Source: Ardenticatenales bacterium (GTDB lineage Bacteria; Chloroflexota; Anaerolineae; Promineifilales; Promineifilaceae). Taken from it: a DNA stretch of 64,000 nucleotides. The notes beneath the pieces were generated by a model that worked only from the letters and a program-made list of their open reading frames with translations, was not told the origin of the DNA and made no database searches. Positions 32,866 to 41,474 of this stretch are shown in pieces. How positions within the stretch are numbered: the stretch's first letter is position 1; the number at the start of each line of letters is the position of its first letter. Made by a program: the position numbers and the translations under genes. The stretch spans positions 24,057 to 88,056 of the forward strand of contig JACKBM010000022.1 of NCBI GenBank assembly GCA_020634575.1, in the 5' to 3' direction.

Positions 32866-33788
32866 GGCGTGGGGACCTCATTCCGGCCGGTCAGCCGCAA
32901 AAAATAACTCTCCAACTCTTCTTTCTCCAGCGTCAGCGTTGTGGGCGGCTGCCCATTCTCTACCAGCAACGTCGCAATCTGCTCGGGATGTTGGATGGCG
33001 TCAGGCGCGCGCAGGCTTATCTGCTGACCGGCTGTCAAACTGACAGCATAACCAGCCCCCGCCAACACCGCCTGCGCTGCCAGATTGTCACGGGTTGCGA
33101 CGATCAGCTGTTGGTGGCGCTGCTGCTCCATCTCCGCGACCGAAAGCTCCTGCACCAGCCGCCCATCGTTAATAATGCCGATGCGCTCAGCCAGGCGGGC
33201 GACTTCGCCCAGGATGTGGCTGGACATGAAGATGGTGATGCCATTGTTGCGGGCCAGCCGCTGGAGCAGTTCGCGCATCTCGACGATACCGGCCGGATCC
33301 AATCCATTGGCCGGCTCATCCAGAATCAGGAGCTGTGGGTTGTGCAGCAGCGCTTTGGCGACCCCTAACCGCTGCCGGTTACCCAGCGAGAGCGCCCGGG
33401 CGCGCCGGTCGGCATATTCGCCCAGGCCTAGCTGGTCGATGACCCGGTTTACCGCCGCCGGTGCCACACCGGGCCGCAGCCGGCGCATCATCTCCAGGTT
33501 CTGGCGTGTGGTTAGCTCGGGATAAGCGTCGGCCGTTTCTACGAGATAGCCCACCGAAGCCCAGAGCGTCCGATCACCCCGGCTGACGGGCCGGCCCAGA
33601 ATTGTCGCGCCACCAGCCGTTGGGCGGATCATGCCCAGTAACATGCGAATGGTTGTCGTCTTGCCGGCACCGTTGCGGCCCAGAAAGGCGTAGATTTCCC
33701 CTTGCCTGACCTGCAGGTCCAGGTCAGCCACAGCTTTGACGGCCCCAAACTGTTTGCTCAGCCCCTTCGTTTCAATGGCGAGTGTCAT
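32862..33788 (-). CDS. ABC transporter ATP-binding protein
   Basis: A 308-residue nucleotide-binding subunit. Walker A 'FLGRNGAGKTTTIRM' lies near residue 35, the signature is 'LSLGNRQRLGVAKAL' (LSLGN instead of LSGGQ), Walker B is 'LLILDEPANGLDP', and the H-loop is 'MSSHILGEVARLAERIG'. The C-terminal 80 residues are the extension usual in drug- and bacitracin-type exporters. Four-base overlaps on both sides tie it to the TetR and permease genes. Confidence 0.95.
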   Translation of the reverse strand: MTLAIETKGLSKQFGAVKAVADLDLQVRQGEIYAFLGRNGAGKTTTIRMLLGMIRPTAGGATILGRPVSRGDRTLWASVGYLVETADAYPELTTRQNLEMMRRLRPGVAPAAVNRVIDQLGLGEYADRRARALSLGNRQRLGVAKALLHNPQLLILDEPANGLDPAGIVEMRELLQRLARNNGITIFMSSHILGEVARLAERIGIINDGRLVQELSVAEMEQQRHQQLIVATRDNLAAQAVLAGAGYAVSLTAGQQISLRAPDAIQHPEQIATLLVENGQPPTTLTLEKEELESYFLRLTGRNEVPTP

Positions 33789-34411
33789 GATGCCTCCACA
33801 ATGAGCAGCCGGCGCAGGCTGTCGATAATGCGTTCAGCCGCTTGAGTCAGATCAGCTGTCGTCAAACCATCCCAGTGGGCAAACAGCCAGCGATCATGAG
33901 CGTCGTCCAGGGCCATGACAAAGTCGATCAACAACGCCTCGGGCAGGTCACGCCGTATTACGCCCAGCGCCTGCCCATGGCGAATAAGCTGGCGCAAGCT
34001 GTCGCGCGCGGCCGCGAAAATGGCGGCAAATGGACCCTCCGTAGCTGCCGTAGGCGACATGGCGCCGCCGCCCTTGATCAGGCCCAGGACCCAGGGTCGT
34101 TCCTGAAAGCTGGTGAACTGGTATTGATAGATGGCGGTCATTTCCGTCCAGAAGTTAGCCGCGGTGAAATTGGCCGGATCCAGGGTCAGGCCGTCCAGCA
34201 TTTCCTGGCCATAATGGAGCAGTGCTGTCAGATAGAGATCAGCTTTGTCATCAAAATAATAGTAAGCAGCGCCTTTGCTGATCCCGGCCTCGGCCAGGAT
34301 ACGATTCAGGGTTGCGCCTTCGTAACCATGGGCAGCGAACTCTTTGGCGGCTGCTTCCATAATGCGTTCTTTTTTGGCGGCTGGCAGCCGGGCAAACCGG
34401 GGACGGGGCAT
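33785..34411 (-). CDS. TetR family transcriptional regulator
   Basis: A 208-residue regulator. The N-terminal helix-turn-helix is 'ERIMEAAAKEFAAHGYEGAT' followed by 'ILAEAGISKGAAYYYFDDKA', a textbook TetR domain. The C-terminal ligand domain (about 60-208) is divergent. The start at 34411 (MPRPRF) follows GAGGTG; a second ATG four codons upstream is less well placed. The promoter region carries nested palindromes, indicating autoregulation and control of the downstream ABC exporter. Confidence 0.92.
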   Translation of the reverse strand: MPRPRFARLPAAKKERIMEAAAKEFAAHGYEGATLNRILAEAGISKGAAYYYFDDKADLYLTALLHYGQEMLDGLTLDPANFTAANFWTEMTAIYQYQFTSFQERPWVLGLIKGGGAMSPTAATEGPFAAIFAAARDSLRQLIRHGQALGVIRRDLPEALLIDFVMALDDAHDRWLFAHWDGLTTADLTQAAERIIDSLRRLLIVEAS

Positions 34412-34430
34412 GGGACACCTCATAATCGTC

Positions 34431-34505
34431 TTTAGACCATAGAGTTAGACCGAACGGTCTAACCCCATGGTCTAAAGAATAGCGCAAGATATTTGTGGGT
34501 GTCAA
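34431..34505 (-). promoter_or_regulatory. TetR operon promoter with nested palindromic operators
   Basis: On the minus strand TTGACA (34500-34505) and TATTCT (34476-34481) are 18 bases apart. Just downstream, TTAGACC-GAAC-GGTCTAA (34445-34462) is a perfect palindrome, and a second pair, TTTAGACCAT (34431-34440) and ATGGTCTAAA (34467-34476), flanks it symmetrically. All four half-sites share TAGACC. The arrangement suits two TetR dimers. Confidence 0.8.
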
Positions 34506-34558
34506 TAGGGAGATTTAAGGGAACCCGTCGGGTAGCCGGACCCGACAGGTGGCCGAGC

Positions 34559-36313
34559 CTATTCGGTGAAGACGGGCAATGGCTCCTGGGTGGCGACGTC
34601 GACCAGGCCCAGGAGGTCGCTGAGGCGGACTTCGGGGATGACGGTGAGGGCGAGGCCGGTGGTGGCCAGTGCCTTGGCCCGGTGATGGATGCCCAGCTCG
34701 ACGGCCAGGTCGTCCATCTTCTCCATCTCGACGGCCAGCTCGCTCACCGGCTTGAAGGACATCAGGCCGGCCAGGGGGAGCTCGACTTTGGCGAGGACCT
34801 GGCCATCGTTCACAATAACCACGCCGCCGCCGCAGGCCGCCAGCTCCTGGACCGCCAACAGCATGTCTTCCGGCCGGTGCCCCGTCACAATCACATTGTG
34901 CGAATCATGGGCGATGGTGCTGGCCAGAGTGGCGTGCTTGAGCCCCAGCCCCTTCAAAGGCACCACAATCGGCTCGTGTTTCTGACCGTGGCGCGGTACG
35001 ACGGTCGCCAGGCAGATATCGTCACCCACCGCAGCCAGGTCAATCTGGCCATCTTTGACGGTGACGGTGGCGCTGTCCAGGGCTGAGAGCCGGGTGGGCA
35101 ACAGGTGCAGCATGTTCATCGTTACCTGGCCGTTCGCGATGGGCGGTTTGAGGCGGAACTGGTCCACAGTCAGCGGCGCGACGTGGACGCTGTTGTTGAT
35201 CTCGATACTGTTCGGCGGCTCGGGGATATCCTGTAACAGTTTTCCATCCTCCACCATCAGCTCGCCGCCCACGAAAACCTCGCTGGTCCTGACCTCTTCC
35301 AGGGAGTCGAGCAGGATGATGTCAGCCAGGTAGCCGGGGGCGATGGCGCCGTGGTCGCGCAGCTGGTAAGCGCGGGCCCCATTGAGGCTGGCCCAGCGGA
35401 TGGCGACCGCCGGGTCGATGCCGTGGTAGAGCATCTCGCGGATGACGCGATCCATGTGGCCGTTGATGAGCAGATCGGCCGGCGAAATGTCGTCGGTGCA
35501 CAGGGCGATGTCGAGGAAAGGTAGTTTCAGGATATCCGGCACAATGGCCCGGGCGTAGTTGCCAAAGGTGCTGACCTTGAGCAGCGGCAGCAAACCCAGA
35601 CGCAGCTTTTCCACCCCTTCAGGCCCAATGCGCAGCTCGTGGTCGTTGTCGATGCCGGCCGCAATATAGGCGTTGAGCTCGCGTCCGGACAGCAGGGGGG
35701 AATGGCCCTGGATCTTGACGCCTGCCGCCAGCCCGGCCTCGACGATACCGACCATTTTGTCGCTGCCATTGACGACGCCCATGTAATCCATCACTTCAGC
35801 CAGGGCGATGACCCGGGGCCAGGTGAGCATCTCGGCAATTTCGGCCGGGCCAAAATCGGCCCCGGCGGTTTCCTTGCCCGGCACTGCCGGCACGCATGAG
35901 GAGATCGACAGGTAAATGCGCAAGGGCAGCCCTTCACTCCCTTCCAGCATGAAGCGCATGCCGTCCATCCCCAGCACATTGCCAATTTCGTGCGGGTCAA
36001 TGACCGAGGTCGTGGTGCCGAAGGGGAGGACGGCGGCGGCGTAGCTGGCCGGGGTGACCATGGTGCTCTCAATGTGGATATGGGTGTCGACGAAGCCGGG
36101 CGCCGCCCATTTGCCGCTACCGTCGTAGGTGGCCTTGGCCTCGAGCTGGTAGGCACCGGCCGGTCCCACCAGCGCCACCCGATCGCCGTAAATGCCGATA
36201 TCGGCCGGGTAAATCTCGCAGGTGAACACATTGACCAGATTCACATTGGTAATGGCCAAATCCAGGGGCCGCGCCCCCCTTGCCGCCTCAATCAATTCCA
36301 ACCGACTAACCAC
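34559..36313 (-). CDS. ade: Adenine deaminase
   Basis: A 584-residue amidohydrolase that matches adenine deaminase in length and layout. The metal motif 'GFVDTHIHIESTMVTP' is near residue 75, 'TSVIDPHEIGNVLG' follows, then 'LAEVMDYMGVV', 'GHSPLLSGRELNAY', 'CTDDISPADLL' and the C-terminal 'GLKHATLASTIAHDSHNVIV'. It converts adenine to hypoxanthine plus ammonia using divalent metal. The start is a GTG at 36313 (VVSRLELIEAA) preceded by GAGG. It stands alone, leftward, upstream of the TetR promoter region and downstream of a repeat element. Confidence 0.93.
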   Translation of the reverse strand: MVSRLELIEAARGARPLDLAITNVNLVNVFTCEIYPADIGIYGDRVALVGPAGAYQLEAKATYDGSGKWAAPGFVDTHIHIESTMVTPASYAAAVLPFGTTTSVIDPHEIGNVLGMDGMRFMLEGSEGLPLRIYLSISSCVPAVPGKETAGADFGPAEIAEMLTWPRVIALAEVMDYMGVVNGSDKMVGIVEAGLAAGVKIQGHSPLLSGRELNAYIAAGIDNDHELRIGPEGVEKLRLGLLPLLKVSTFGNYARAIVPDILKLPFLDIALCTDDISPADLLINGHMDRVIREMLYHGIDPAVAIRWASLNGARAYQLRDHGAIAPGYLADIILLDSLEEVRTSEVFVGGELMVEDGKLLQDIPEPPNSIEINNSVHVAPLTVDQFRLKPPIANGQVTMNMLHLLPTRLSALDSATVTVKDGQIDLAAVGDDICLATVVPRHGQKHEPIVVPLKGLGLKHATLASTIAHDSHNVIVTGHRPEDMLLAVQELAACGGGVVIVNDGQVLAKVELPLAGLMSFKPVSELAVEMEKMDDLAVELGIHHRAKALATTGLALTVIPEVRLSDLLGLVDVATQEPLPVFTE

Positions 36314-36331
36314 GCTACACCTCTTTTTTTG

Positions 36332-36512
36332 CCACGGATTAACATACGCCGCTTCGCTCAGCACAAGCTGGGTTTTTCTCTTTTTCTTGCCGCAGATTTC
36401 GCAGATTTCGCTGATGTTTGTTCTCGCGACACCTTTGTCATGCGAGCAATAGAATCCCCAAATCTGCGAAATCTGCGGCAAAAACCAAAGAAAAATCTGT
36501 GCAAATCCGTGG
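36332..36512. repeat. Palindromic intergenic repeat, family 1 (nested form)
   Basis: Outer ends CCACGGATTAAC (from 36332) and AATCCGTGG (to 36512) enclose perfect 20-bp inner arms beginning GCCGCAGATTTCGCAG (36389-36408) and ending CTGCGAAATCTGCGGC (36460-36479). The element fills most of the divergent gap between adenine deaminase and corA. Nothing else is seen in that gap apart from the corA ribosome-binding site. Confidence 0.85.
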
Positions 36513-36587
36513 CCGCTCTTCCAGATTTTCTTGACACAGATTACCCGGAAAGGGATGATGATGCCAGTTGATTTCAGGGAGGCAATG

Positions 36588-37655
36588 ATGACAAAGAAGC
36601 CGGAGCAAAAACGCAGCAAGGTTGGGTTGCCGCCGGGCAGTCTGGTGCATGTGGGCCAGCAGAAGACGGAGGAGGTCACCTTTCATCTCATCGACTACGA
36701 TCCCGACGGGATGTTCCTGGAGCATCAGACGGATGATCTGGCCGAGCTGGCAGCGGCCATCGAAACCCCCAGTATTACCTGGATCAATGTGATTGGGCTG
36801 CACCAGGTGGACCGTATTGAGGAGGTCGGCGCGGCGTTTGGTATCCATACATTGCTCCTGGAGGATATCCTGAACACGGATCAGCGGCCGAAGCTGGATC
36901 AATTTGAGAAATACCTCTGCCTTATCCTGAAGATGTTGTTCTGGGATGAAGCGGCCGGCGCGGTGGTGACGGAGCAACTCTCCCTGGTCCTGGGTCAGAC
37001 CTATGTGCTAACGTTTCAGGAGCAGGAAAAGGATGTCTTTGGGCCGCTGCGCCAGCGGTTGCGCGAAGGGCAGGGGCGCATCCGGGCGGCTGGCGCTGAC
37101 TATCTCGCTTATGCCATTCTGGATTCGCTGGTCGACAACTATTTCCTGGTCCTGGAGCAGTTGGGTGATCAGATTGAGGATGTAGAAGAGGAACTGGTCG
37201 TGGCCCCAACCAGCGACACGCTGACGACTATCTACCATCTGAAGCGCCAGCTCCTCTTTATGCGCAAGTCTGTCTGGCCGCTGCGGGAAGCGCTCAGCAT
37301 GCTGCTGCATGACGGGGGCGATCTGATCCGGCCGGCGACCCTCATCTACCTGCGCGACGTCTATGAGCACACGATTCATACCATCGACACCGTGGAAACG
37401 TTGCGGGATATCGTCGCCGGCATCCTGGATATTTACCTGTCCAGCGTCAGCAACAAGATGAATGAGGTGATGAAGTTGTTGACAGTGATCGCCACCCTGT
37501 TCATCCCGCTGACCTTTGTCACCAGCCTCTATGGTATGAATTTTCACTACATGCCGGAACTGGCCTGGCGCTGGGGCTACGGTTTTGTCTGGCTGGTCAT
37601 GCTGTTGATGACAGGGGGGATGCTTTATTATTTCAGGCGCAAAGAGTGGTTGTGA
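36588..37655 (+). CDS. corA: Magnesium/cobalt transporter CorA
   Basis: About 355 residues. A large N-terminal cytoplasmic alpha/beta domain is followed by a long helix and two C-terminal membrane spans ('LLTVIATLFIPLTFVTSLYG' and 'YGFVWLVMLLMTGGMLYYF'). The selectivity motif 'YGMNF' lies between the spans. It forms a pentameric divalent-cation channel. Several ATGs are in frame (36555-36588). 36588 follows GGGAGG with the best spacing; the gene could start about 10 codons earlier. Confidence 0.93.
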   Translation: MTKKPEQKRSKVGLPPGSLVHVGQQKTEEVTFHLIDYDPDGMFLEHQTDDLAELAAAIETPSITWINVIGLHQVDRIEEVGAAFGIHTLLLEDILNTDQRPKLDQFEKYLCLILKMLFWDEAAGAVVTEQLSLVLGQTYVLTFQEQEKDVFGPLRQRLREGQGRIRAAGADYLAYAILDSLVDNYFLVLEQLGDQIEDVEEELVVAPTSDTLTTIYHLKRQLLFMRKSVWPLREALSMLLHDGGDLIRPATLIYLRDVYEHTIHTIDTVETLRDIVAGILDIYLSSVSNKMNEVMKLLTVIATLFIPLTFVTSLYGMNFHYMPELAWRWGYGFVWLVMLLMTGGMLYYFRRKEWL

Positions 37656-37787
37656 GGGTTGCCAGCGCCGCTCGCAGCGACCCGTGACTGCGCGCAACCA
37701 CTTATAGTCCCATCAGGCTGGCTTCAAAATTTCTTCACATTGATCGCTATACTGTGAGGCGGCATGAGATCTGCCCGGAGGAAATTG

Positions 37788-38573
37788 ATGAAAGATAAGC
37801 CTGAGGCGAACCGGATCAGCCGGCGCCGATTTATTCAAAGCGGGGCTGCGGCCTCGTTGGGCCTTTTGCTGGTTGGTTGTGGTGACGACGAGGTGGCCGG
37901 GGAAACGGCGACTGCGGTGGTCGCGGCGCAACCGGCGGCTACGGAAACAGCGACGAACCCCGCCCCGACGGCCACCACGATGCCTCCTACAGCGACAGCT
38001 GCAGCGCCGACTGTCGACAGTGAACCCACGTCGACCGCCAATCCCCCTGCGGAAATCCCCACCGATGTACCCCCAACCCTGTCACCAACCCCCGCCTGTG
38101 GCGACGACGATGATGAGCCCACGCCGGCGCAGACGGAAGGACCGTATTACACGCCCAATACTCCGGAGCGGAGCAGTTTCTGGGAGGCGGATACGGTCGG
38201 GACGCGGCTGGTGGTGACCGGCCGGATCCTCACCACCGGCTGCCTGCCAGTCGCCGCCGCCCTGCTGGATTTCTGGCATGCAGACGCGGGCGGCGCTTAT
38301 GACAACAGCGGCTACAAATTCCGCGGCCACCAGTTCAGCGATGCGAACGGCAACTACCGGCTGGAAACGGTCCTGCCCGGTCTCTACCCTGGCCGTACCC
38401 GCCACATCCACGTCAAAGTCCAACCCGCTAACGGACCCGTCCTGACCACCCAGCTTTACTTCCCGAATGAGCCGGATAACGCCCGGGATGGCATCTTTGA
38501 TGCGGAACTGCTGGTAGAGATGAGCGAAGCAGCGGATGGCCTGCAAGCCAGCTTTGACTTTGTCTTAGCCTGA
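37788..38573 (+). CDS. Tat-exported lipoprotein with intradiol ring-cleavage dioxygenase-like domain
   Basis: A 261-residue protein. The N-terminus has a twin-arginine motif ('SRRRFIQSG') and a lipobox-like 'LLVGCG'. A Thr/Pro/Ala-rich linker (about 40-110) leads to an intradiol-dioxygenase-like domain: 'TEGPYYTPNTPERSSF', 'CLPVAAALLDFWHADAGGAY', 'LPGLYPGRTRHIHVKV' with the Tyr and paired His iron ligands, and 'TQLYFPNEPDN'. Export in folded form with iron is consistent with the Tat signal. Its substrate is unclear; cytoplasmic relatives open catechols. The start at 37788 follows GGAGG. Confidence 0.88.
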   Translation: MKDKPEANRISRRRFIQSGAAASLGLLLVGCGDDEVAGETATAVVAAQPAATETATNPAPTATTMPPTATAAAPTVDSEPTSTANPPAEIPTDVPPTLSPTPACGDDDDEPTPAQTEGPYYTPNTPERSSFWEADTVGTRLVVTGRILTTGCLPVAAALLDFWHADAGGAYDNSGYKFRGHQFSDANGNYRLETVLPGLYPGRTRHIHVKVQPANGPVLTTQLYFPNEPDNARDGIFDAELLVEMSEAADGLQASFDFVLA

Positions 38574-38587
38574 TTAGGCGTCCCCAA

Positions 38588-38648
38588 AGTCATCGGGTCG
38601 CTGCGAGCAGTGCTCACCTTGAACACCGTAAGAAGCGACCCGATGACT
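38588..38648. terminator. 15-bp bidirectional hairpin between convergent genes
   Basis: AGTCATCGGGTCGCT (38588-38602) pairs perfectly with AGCGACCCGATGACT (38634-38648). It sits between the stops of the rightward dioxygenase-like gene and the leftward TPP enzyme. There is no T-tract. A related half (GCGACCCGTGACTGCG) occurs after corA at about 37677. Confidence 0.6.
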
Positions 38649-38658
38649 GCGAGCACCG

Positions 38659-40359
38659 CTAGATGATCACATTCAAGACCGCCTGCTGGCCGCGCTGGGC
38701 CGCTGCGTAGGCGCGGGCGAGGGCGGGGGGGAGTTCGGCCGGTTTTTCGACGCGCTCGCCATAACCATCGAAGGCGGCCACGATCTTCTCGAAGGCGGGC
38801 GGCGGGCCCAGGCTGGTGAGCGGGGGCGCCGGCTCCTCCAGATCGGGGTACCAGCGATTGACGTAGTTGGTGACGGTCGCCCATTGGCCATTGTTGAAGA
38901 TGATGGTGATGAAGGGCAAATTCTGGCTGCGGGCGACCTGGTGGGCAGCCAGCGGGGCGCTGAAATAGTAGCAGCCGTCGCCGGTGCCCAGAACCGGTAG
39001 TTTGCCCGGCTCGGCCAGGCGGATGCCCAGGGCGGCGCCCATCCCCCAGCCCAGACCACCGGCGTTGGGCAGGGCGAAGAAGCGGCCCGGTTCGGCCAGC
39101 GTCAAATAATCCCCGCGCAAATCAAACTCGCGCAATACGACGATCTCTTCATGGGCCATGGCCAGTTCATTGACGCAATGGGAGATCCAGCCGTAGGTCA
39201 TCTCACCCAGCTCTTTGGCCCGGGCAATTTCGGCCGCGCGTTGGGCAGCCTTGCCCTGTTGGATGGCGCCGACCCAGCGCCGGCGCCGTTCGGTGAGGGC
39301 GGCGTCTGGCGCGGCGGTCGCGGTCTGTAGCGCCCCCAAAAAGGGGACGATGGCGCTGGTGACGACGGCATCAGCGCGGAAGCCGCGGCGCGGGTAGCGG
39401 CTCAGCAGCGGGTCCGGCCCGACGTGGACGACGCGGCAATCTTGTCCCGGCCGGGCATGGATCGGCATGTAGGGCACGTCGCTTTCCAGGCTGATGATCA
39501 GATCCGCCTCCGGCACGGCGGCGTGGGGATTGTCGCCCAGCCAGAGCTTGTGACCAAGCGGAAAGTGCAGGTTGCGCGGCATGAGGCCGGTCACGCCGGC
39601 GCTCTGGGCTTCAGCCAGGTTGACGAGAGCAGGCAGAATGTTGTGGTCCCGGTCGGTCCCGCTGCTGATGATGAGGGGGCGCTGGGCGGATGCCAGCCAG
39701 CTGGCGATGGTCTGGATGCTGGCCGGATCAGGCTGCGGCGGACTGGGCAGGACGGGCGGTTGGATTGGTGCCGGAATGGAGATGATCTGCTCGACGGCTT
39801 CCGGGGCAAAGGTGAGGTAGACGGGACCGGCCGGTGCACTCAACGCCAGCGCATACGCCCGCGCCAAAATCAAATCGATCTCGGCGATGTTGTCGCCACT
39901 GATATGGTAATGCCACTTGACACTTTCCCGCACCATGCCGGCCTGATCCGCCATCTCCTGGGCCCAATGGATGAAGCCCGGCTTGCTCGTCCGGCTGTGC
40001 TGCTCGGTGGCCGGCGCCAGGCCGGCGAACAGCAGCAGCGGCACCTGGGCCCGCTCGGCGTTGATCAGCGACATCAACGCATTGGCCGTGCCCACATTGG
40101 TATGCACAAAGACCGCCGCCGGCCGGCCGCTCTGCAGGTAGTAGCCATAGGCCATGTTCATGGCGACAGTCTCATGCGGCACCGTAATCGGCACCGGCAC
40201 GTCCTCGCCCAACCGGCCTTCCTGCTGGAACTGGGCGTAGGCGCCCAGAATCGGCGGGTAATCCGTGCCCACATTGCCCAAAATGTAGTCTATGCCCAGC
40301 GCCTTCAACCCCAACAACAACGCCTGCGCCCCGCTAACCTGCCGTCTCATCTCACTCAT
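38659..40359 (-). CDS. Thiamine-pyrophosphate enzyme (acetolactate synthase / benzoylformate decarboxylase-like)
   Basis: A 566-residue three-domain TPP enzyme. The catalytic Glu lies in 'ITVPHETVAMNMAYG' (about residue 58), the central domain follows (about 190-340), and the TPP motif begins at 'GTGDGCYYFSAPLA' and ends with 'IIFNNGQW', giving GDG-x(24-27)-N. The start at 40359 follows GAGG. Members include acetolactate synthases and 2-oxoacid decarboxylases; the neighbouring ring-cleavage and hydratase genes favour the decarboxylase or carboligase type. No regulatory subunit of acetolactate synthase is next to it. Confidence 0.9.
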   Translation of the reverse strand: MSEMRRQVSGAQALLLGLKALGIDYILGNVGTDYPPILGAYAQFQQEGRLGEDVPVPITVPHETVAMNMAYGYYLQSGRPAAVFVHTNVGTANALMSLINAERAQVPLLLFAGLAPATEQHSRTSKPGFIHWAQEMADQAGMVRESVKWHYHISGDNIAEIDLILARAYALALSAPAGPVYLTFAPEAVEQIISIPAPIQPPVLPSPPQPDPASIQTIASWLASAQRPLIISSGTDRDHNILPALVNLAEAQSAGVTGLMPRNLHFPLGHKLWLGDNPHAAVPEADLIISLESDVPYMPIHARPGQDCRVVHVGPDPLLSRYPRRGFRADAVVTSAIVPFLGALQTATAAPDAALTERRRRWVGAIQQGKAAQRAAEIARAKELGEMTYGWISHCVNELAMAHEEIVVLREFDLRGDYLTLAEPGRFFALPNAGGLGWGMGAALGIRLAEPGKLPVLGTGDGCYYFSAPLAAHQVARSQNLPFITIIFNNGQWATVTNYVNRWYPDLEEPAPPLTSLGPPPAFEKIVAAFDGYGERVEKPAELPPALARAYAAAQRGQQAVLNVII

Positions 40360-40375
40360 GGAAAACCTCTTTTTG

Positions 40376-40552
40376 CCACGGATTAGCTCGGATTCAATAC
40401 GGATTTTTTCTTTTGCCGCAGATTTCGCAAATTTCGCTGATGGTTGACTTCGCGACACCTACGCCGCGCGAGTTCAAGAAATCCCCAAATCTGCGCAATC
40501 TGCGGCAAAAGAAAAATACCAGCTTGTCGAAGCGAAGTATGTTAATCCGTGG
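40376..40552. repeat. Palindromic intergenic repeat, family 1 (nested form)
   Basis: Outer ends CCACGGATTAGC and TTAATCCGTGG with inner arms GCCGCAGATTTCGCAAATTT and AAATCTGCGCAATCTGCGGC. It fills the 200-base spacer between the hydratase-like gene and the TPP enzyme gene. Confidence 0.85.
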
Positions 40553-40559
40553 CCTCTCC

Positions 40560-41342
40560 CTAAACAAACTGGATGGCGACGGAGCCGAGGGGGCCGAAGT
40601 CGGCGCGGATGGTGTCGCCCACCTGGGCCCAGACCGGCCGGACAAACGAGCCGGCCAACAACATCTGCCCCGGCTCCAGGGCGACGCCCAGTTCGGCCAG
40701 CTTGTTGGCCAGCCAGGCAACCCCGTTGGCCGGATGGCCCATCACCCCACAGCTAACGCCCGTCTCCTCAATTTCCGCGTTGCGGTACAAAATGCCCGGC
40801 ACCAGCCGTAGATCCACATCGTGCGGCCGCAGCGGTGTCCCGCCCAGGACGATACCGGCGCCGGCCCCATTGTCGGCAATGGTGTCAAAGATCTGGCGCG
40901 GTTCGTCGACGCGGGTATCGATGATCTCAATGGCCGGCACCACGTATTCCGTGGCCCGCATCACATCCAGCAGACCCACGCCCGGCCCGCGCAGCGGCTG
41001 GCCGAGGATGAACGCCAGCTCCAGCTCCACGCGCGGGACGCAGTAATTGGCATGAGCCACTTTGGCGCCGTCGGCCAGCAAAAAATGGTCATAGAGATAG
41101 CCATAATCCGGCTCGTCGATCTTGGAGGAACGGCGCATGGCGACGGAGGTGAGGCCGACCTTGTAGCCAATCAAACTGGCGCCAGCCGCCAACGTGGCCT
41201 CGGCGACGGCGGCAGAGATGGCGTATGAGTCCTCAAATTGGATGTGGGGGAAAAGGGCCGAGGGCCGGGTGGTCTGGATTTTGGTCTGGTTGGCTTCGAG
41301 CAGGGCAGCCACAACCTGGTTGCGTTCGGCTTCACTGAGCAT
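40560..41342 (-). CDS. 2-keto-4-pentenoate hydratase / 4-oxalocrotonate decarboxylase family protein
   Basis: A 260-residue enzyme of the fumarylacetoacetate-hydrolase-related hydratase family. Features include 'SLIGYKVGLTSVAMR' (substrate and metal region), 'YCVPRVELELAFILGQPL' with metal-binding Glu residues, 'PAIEIIDTRV', and the C-terminal 'GDTIRADFGPLGSVAIQF'. The family acts in meta-cleavage aromatic degradation, hydrating 2-oxopent-4-enoate or related acids. GGAGAC precedes the start at 41342. Separated from the TPP enzyme only by a repeat element, it is probably in the same unit. Confidence 0.92.
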   Translation of the reverse strand: MLSEAERNQVVAALLEANQTKIQTTRPSALFPHIQFEDSYAISAAVAEATLAAGASLIGYKVGLTSVAMRRSSKIDEPDYGYLYDHFLLADGAKVAHANYCVPRVELELAFILGQPLRGPGVGLLDVMRATEYVVPAIEIIDTRVDEPRQIFDTIADNGAGAGIVLGGTPLRPHDVDLRLVPGILYRNAEIEETGVSCGVMGHPANGVAWLANKLAELGVALEPGQMLLAGSFVRPVWAQVGDTIRADFGPLGSVAIQFV

Positions 41343-41474
41343 ACTGTCTCCTGAAAGGGCCGGGTAGATGAGGAGAAGACCGGCCGGTGCATCCATTCTA
41401 GAGTAGCCCGGCCAAATCATCCAATCCCCTGGACTGCTTACGTAAAATCTAGGTTTTCACCGTAAAAAGGGGCC

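Noticed and set aside
39424..40386. Plus-strand open frame opposite the TPP enzyme
   Set aside because: Antisense to a gene with intact catalytic motifs; composition is that of a shadow frame.
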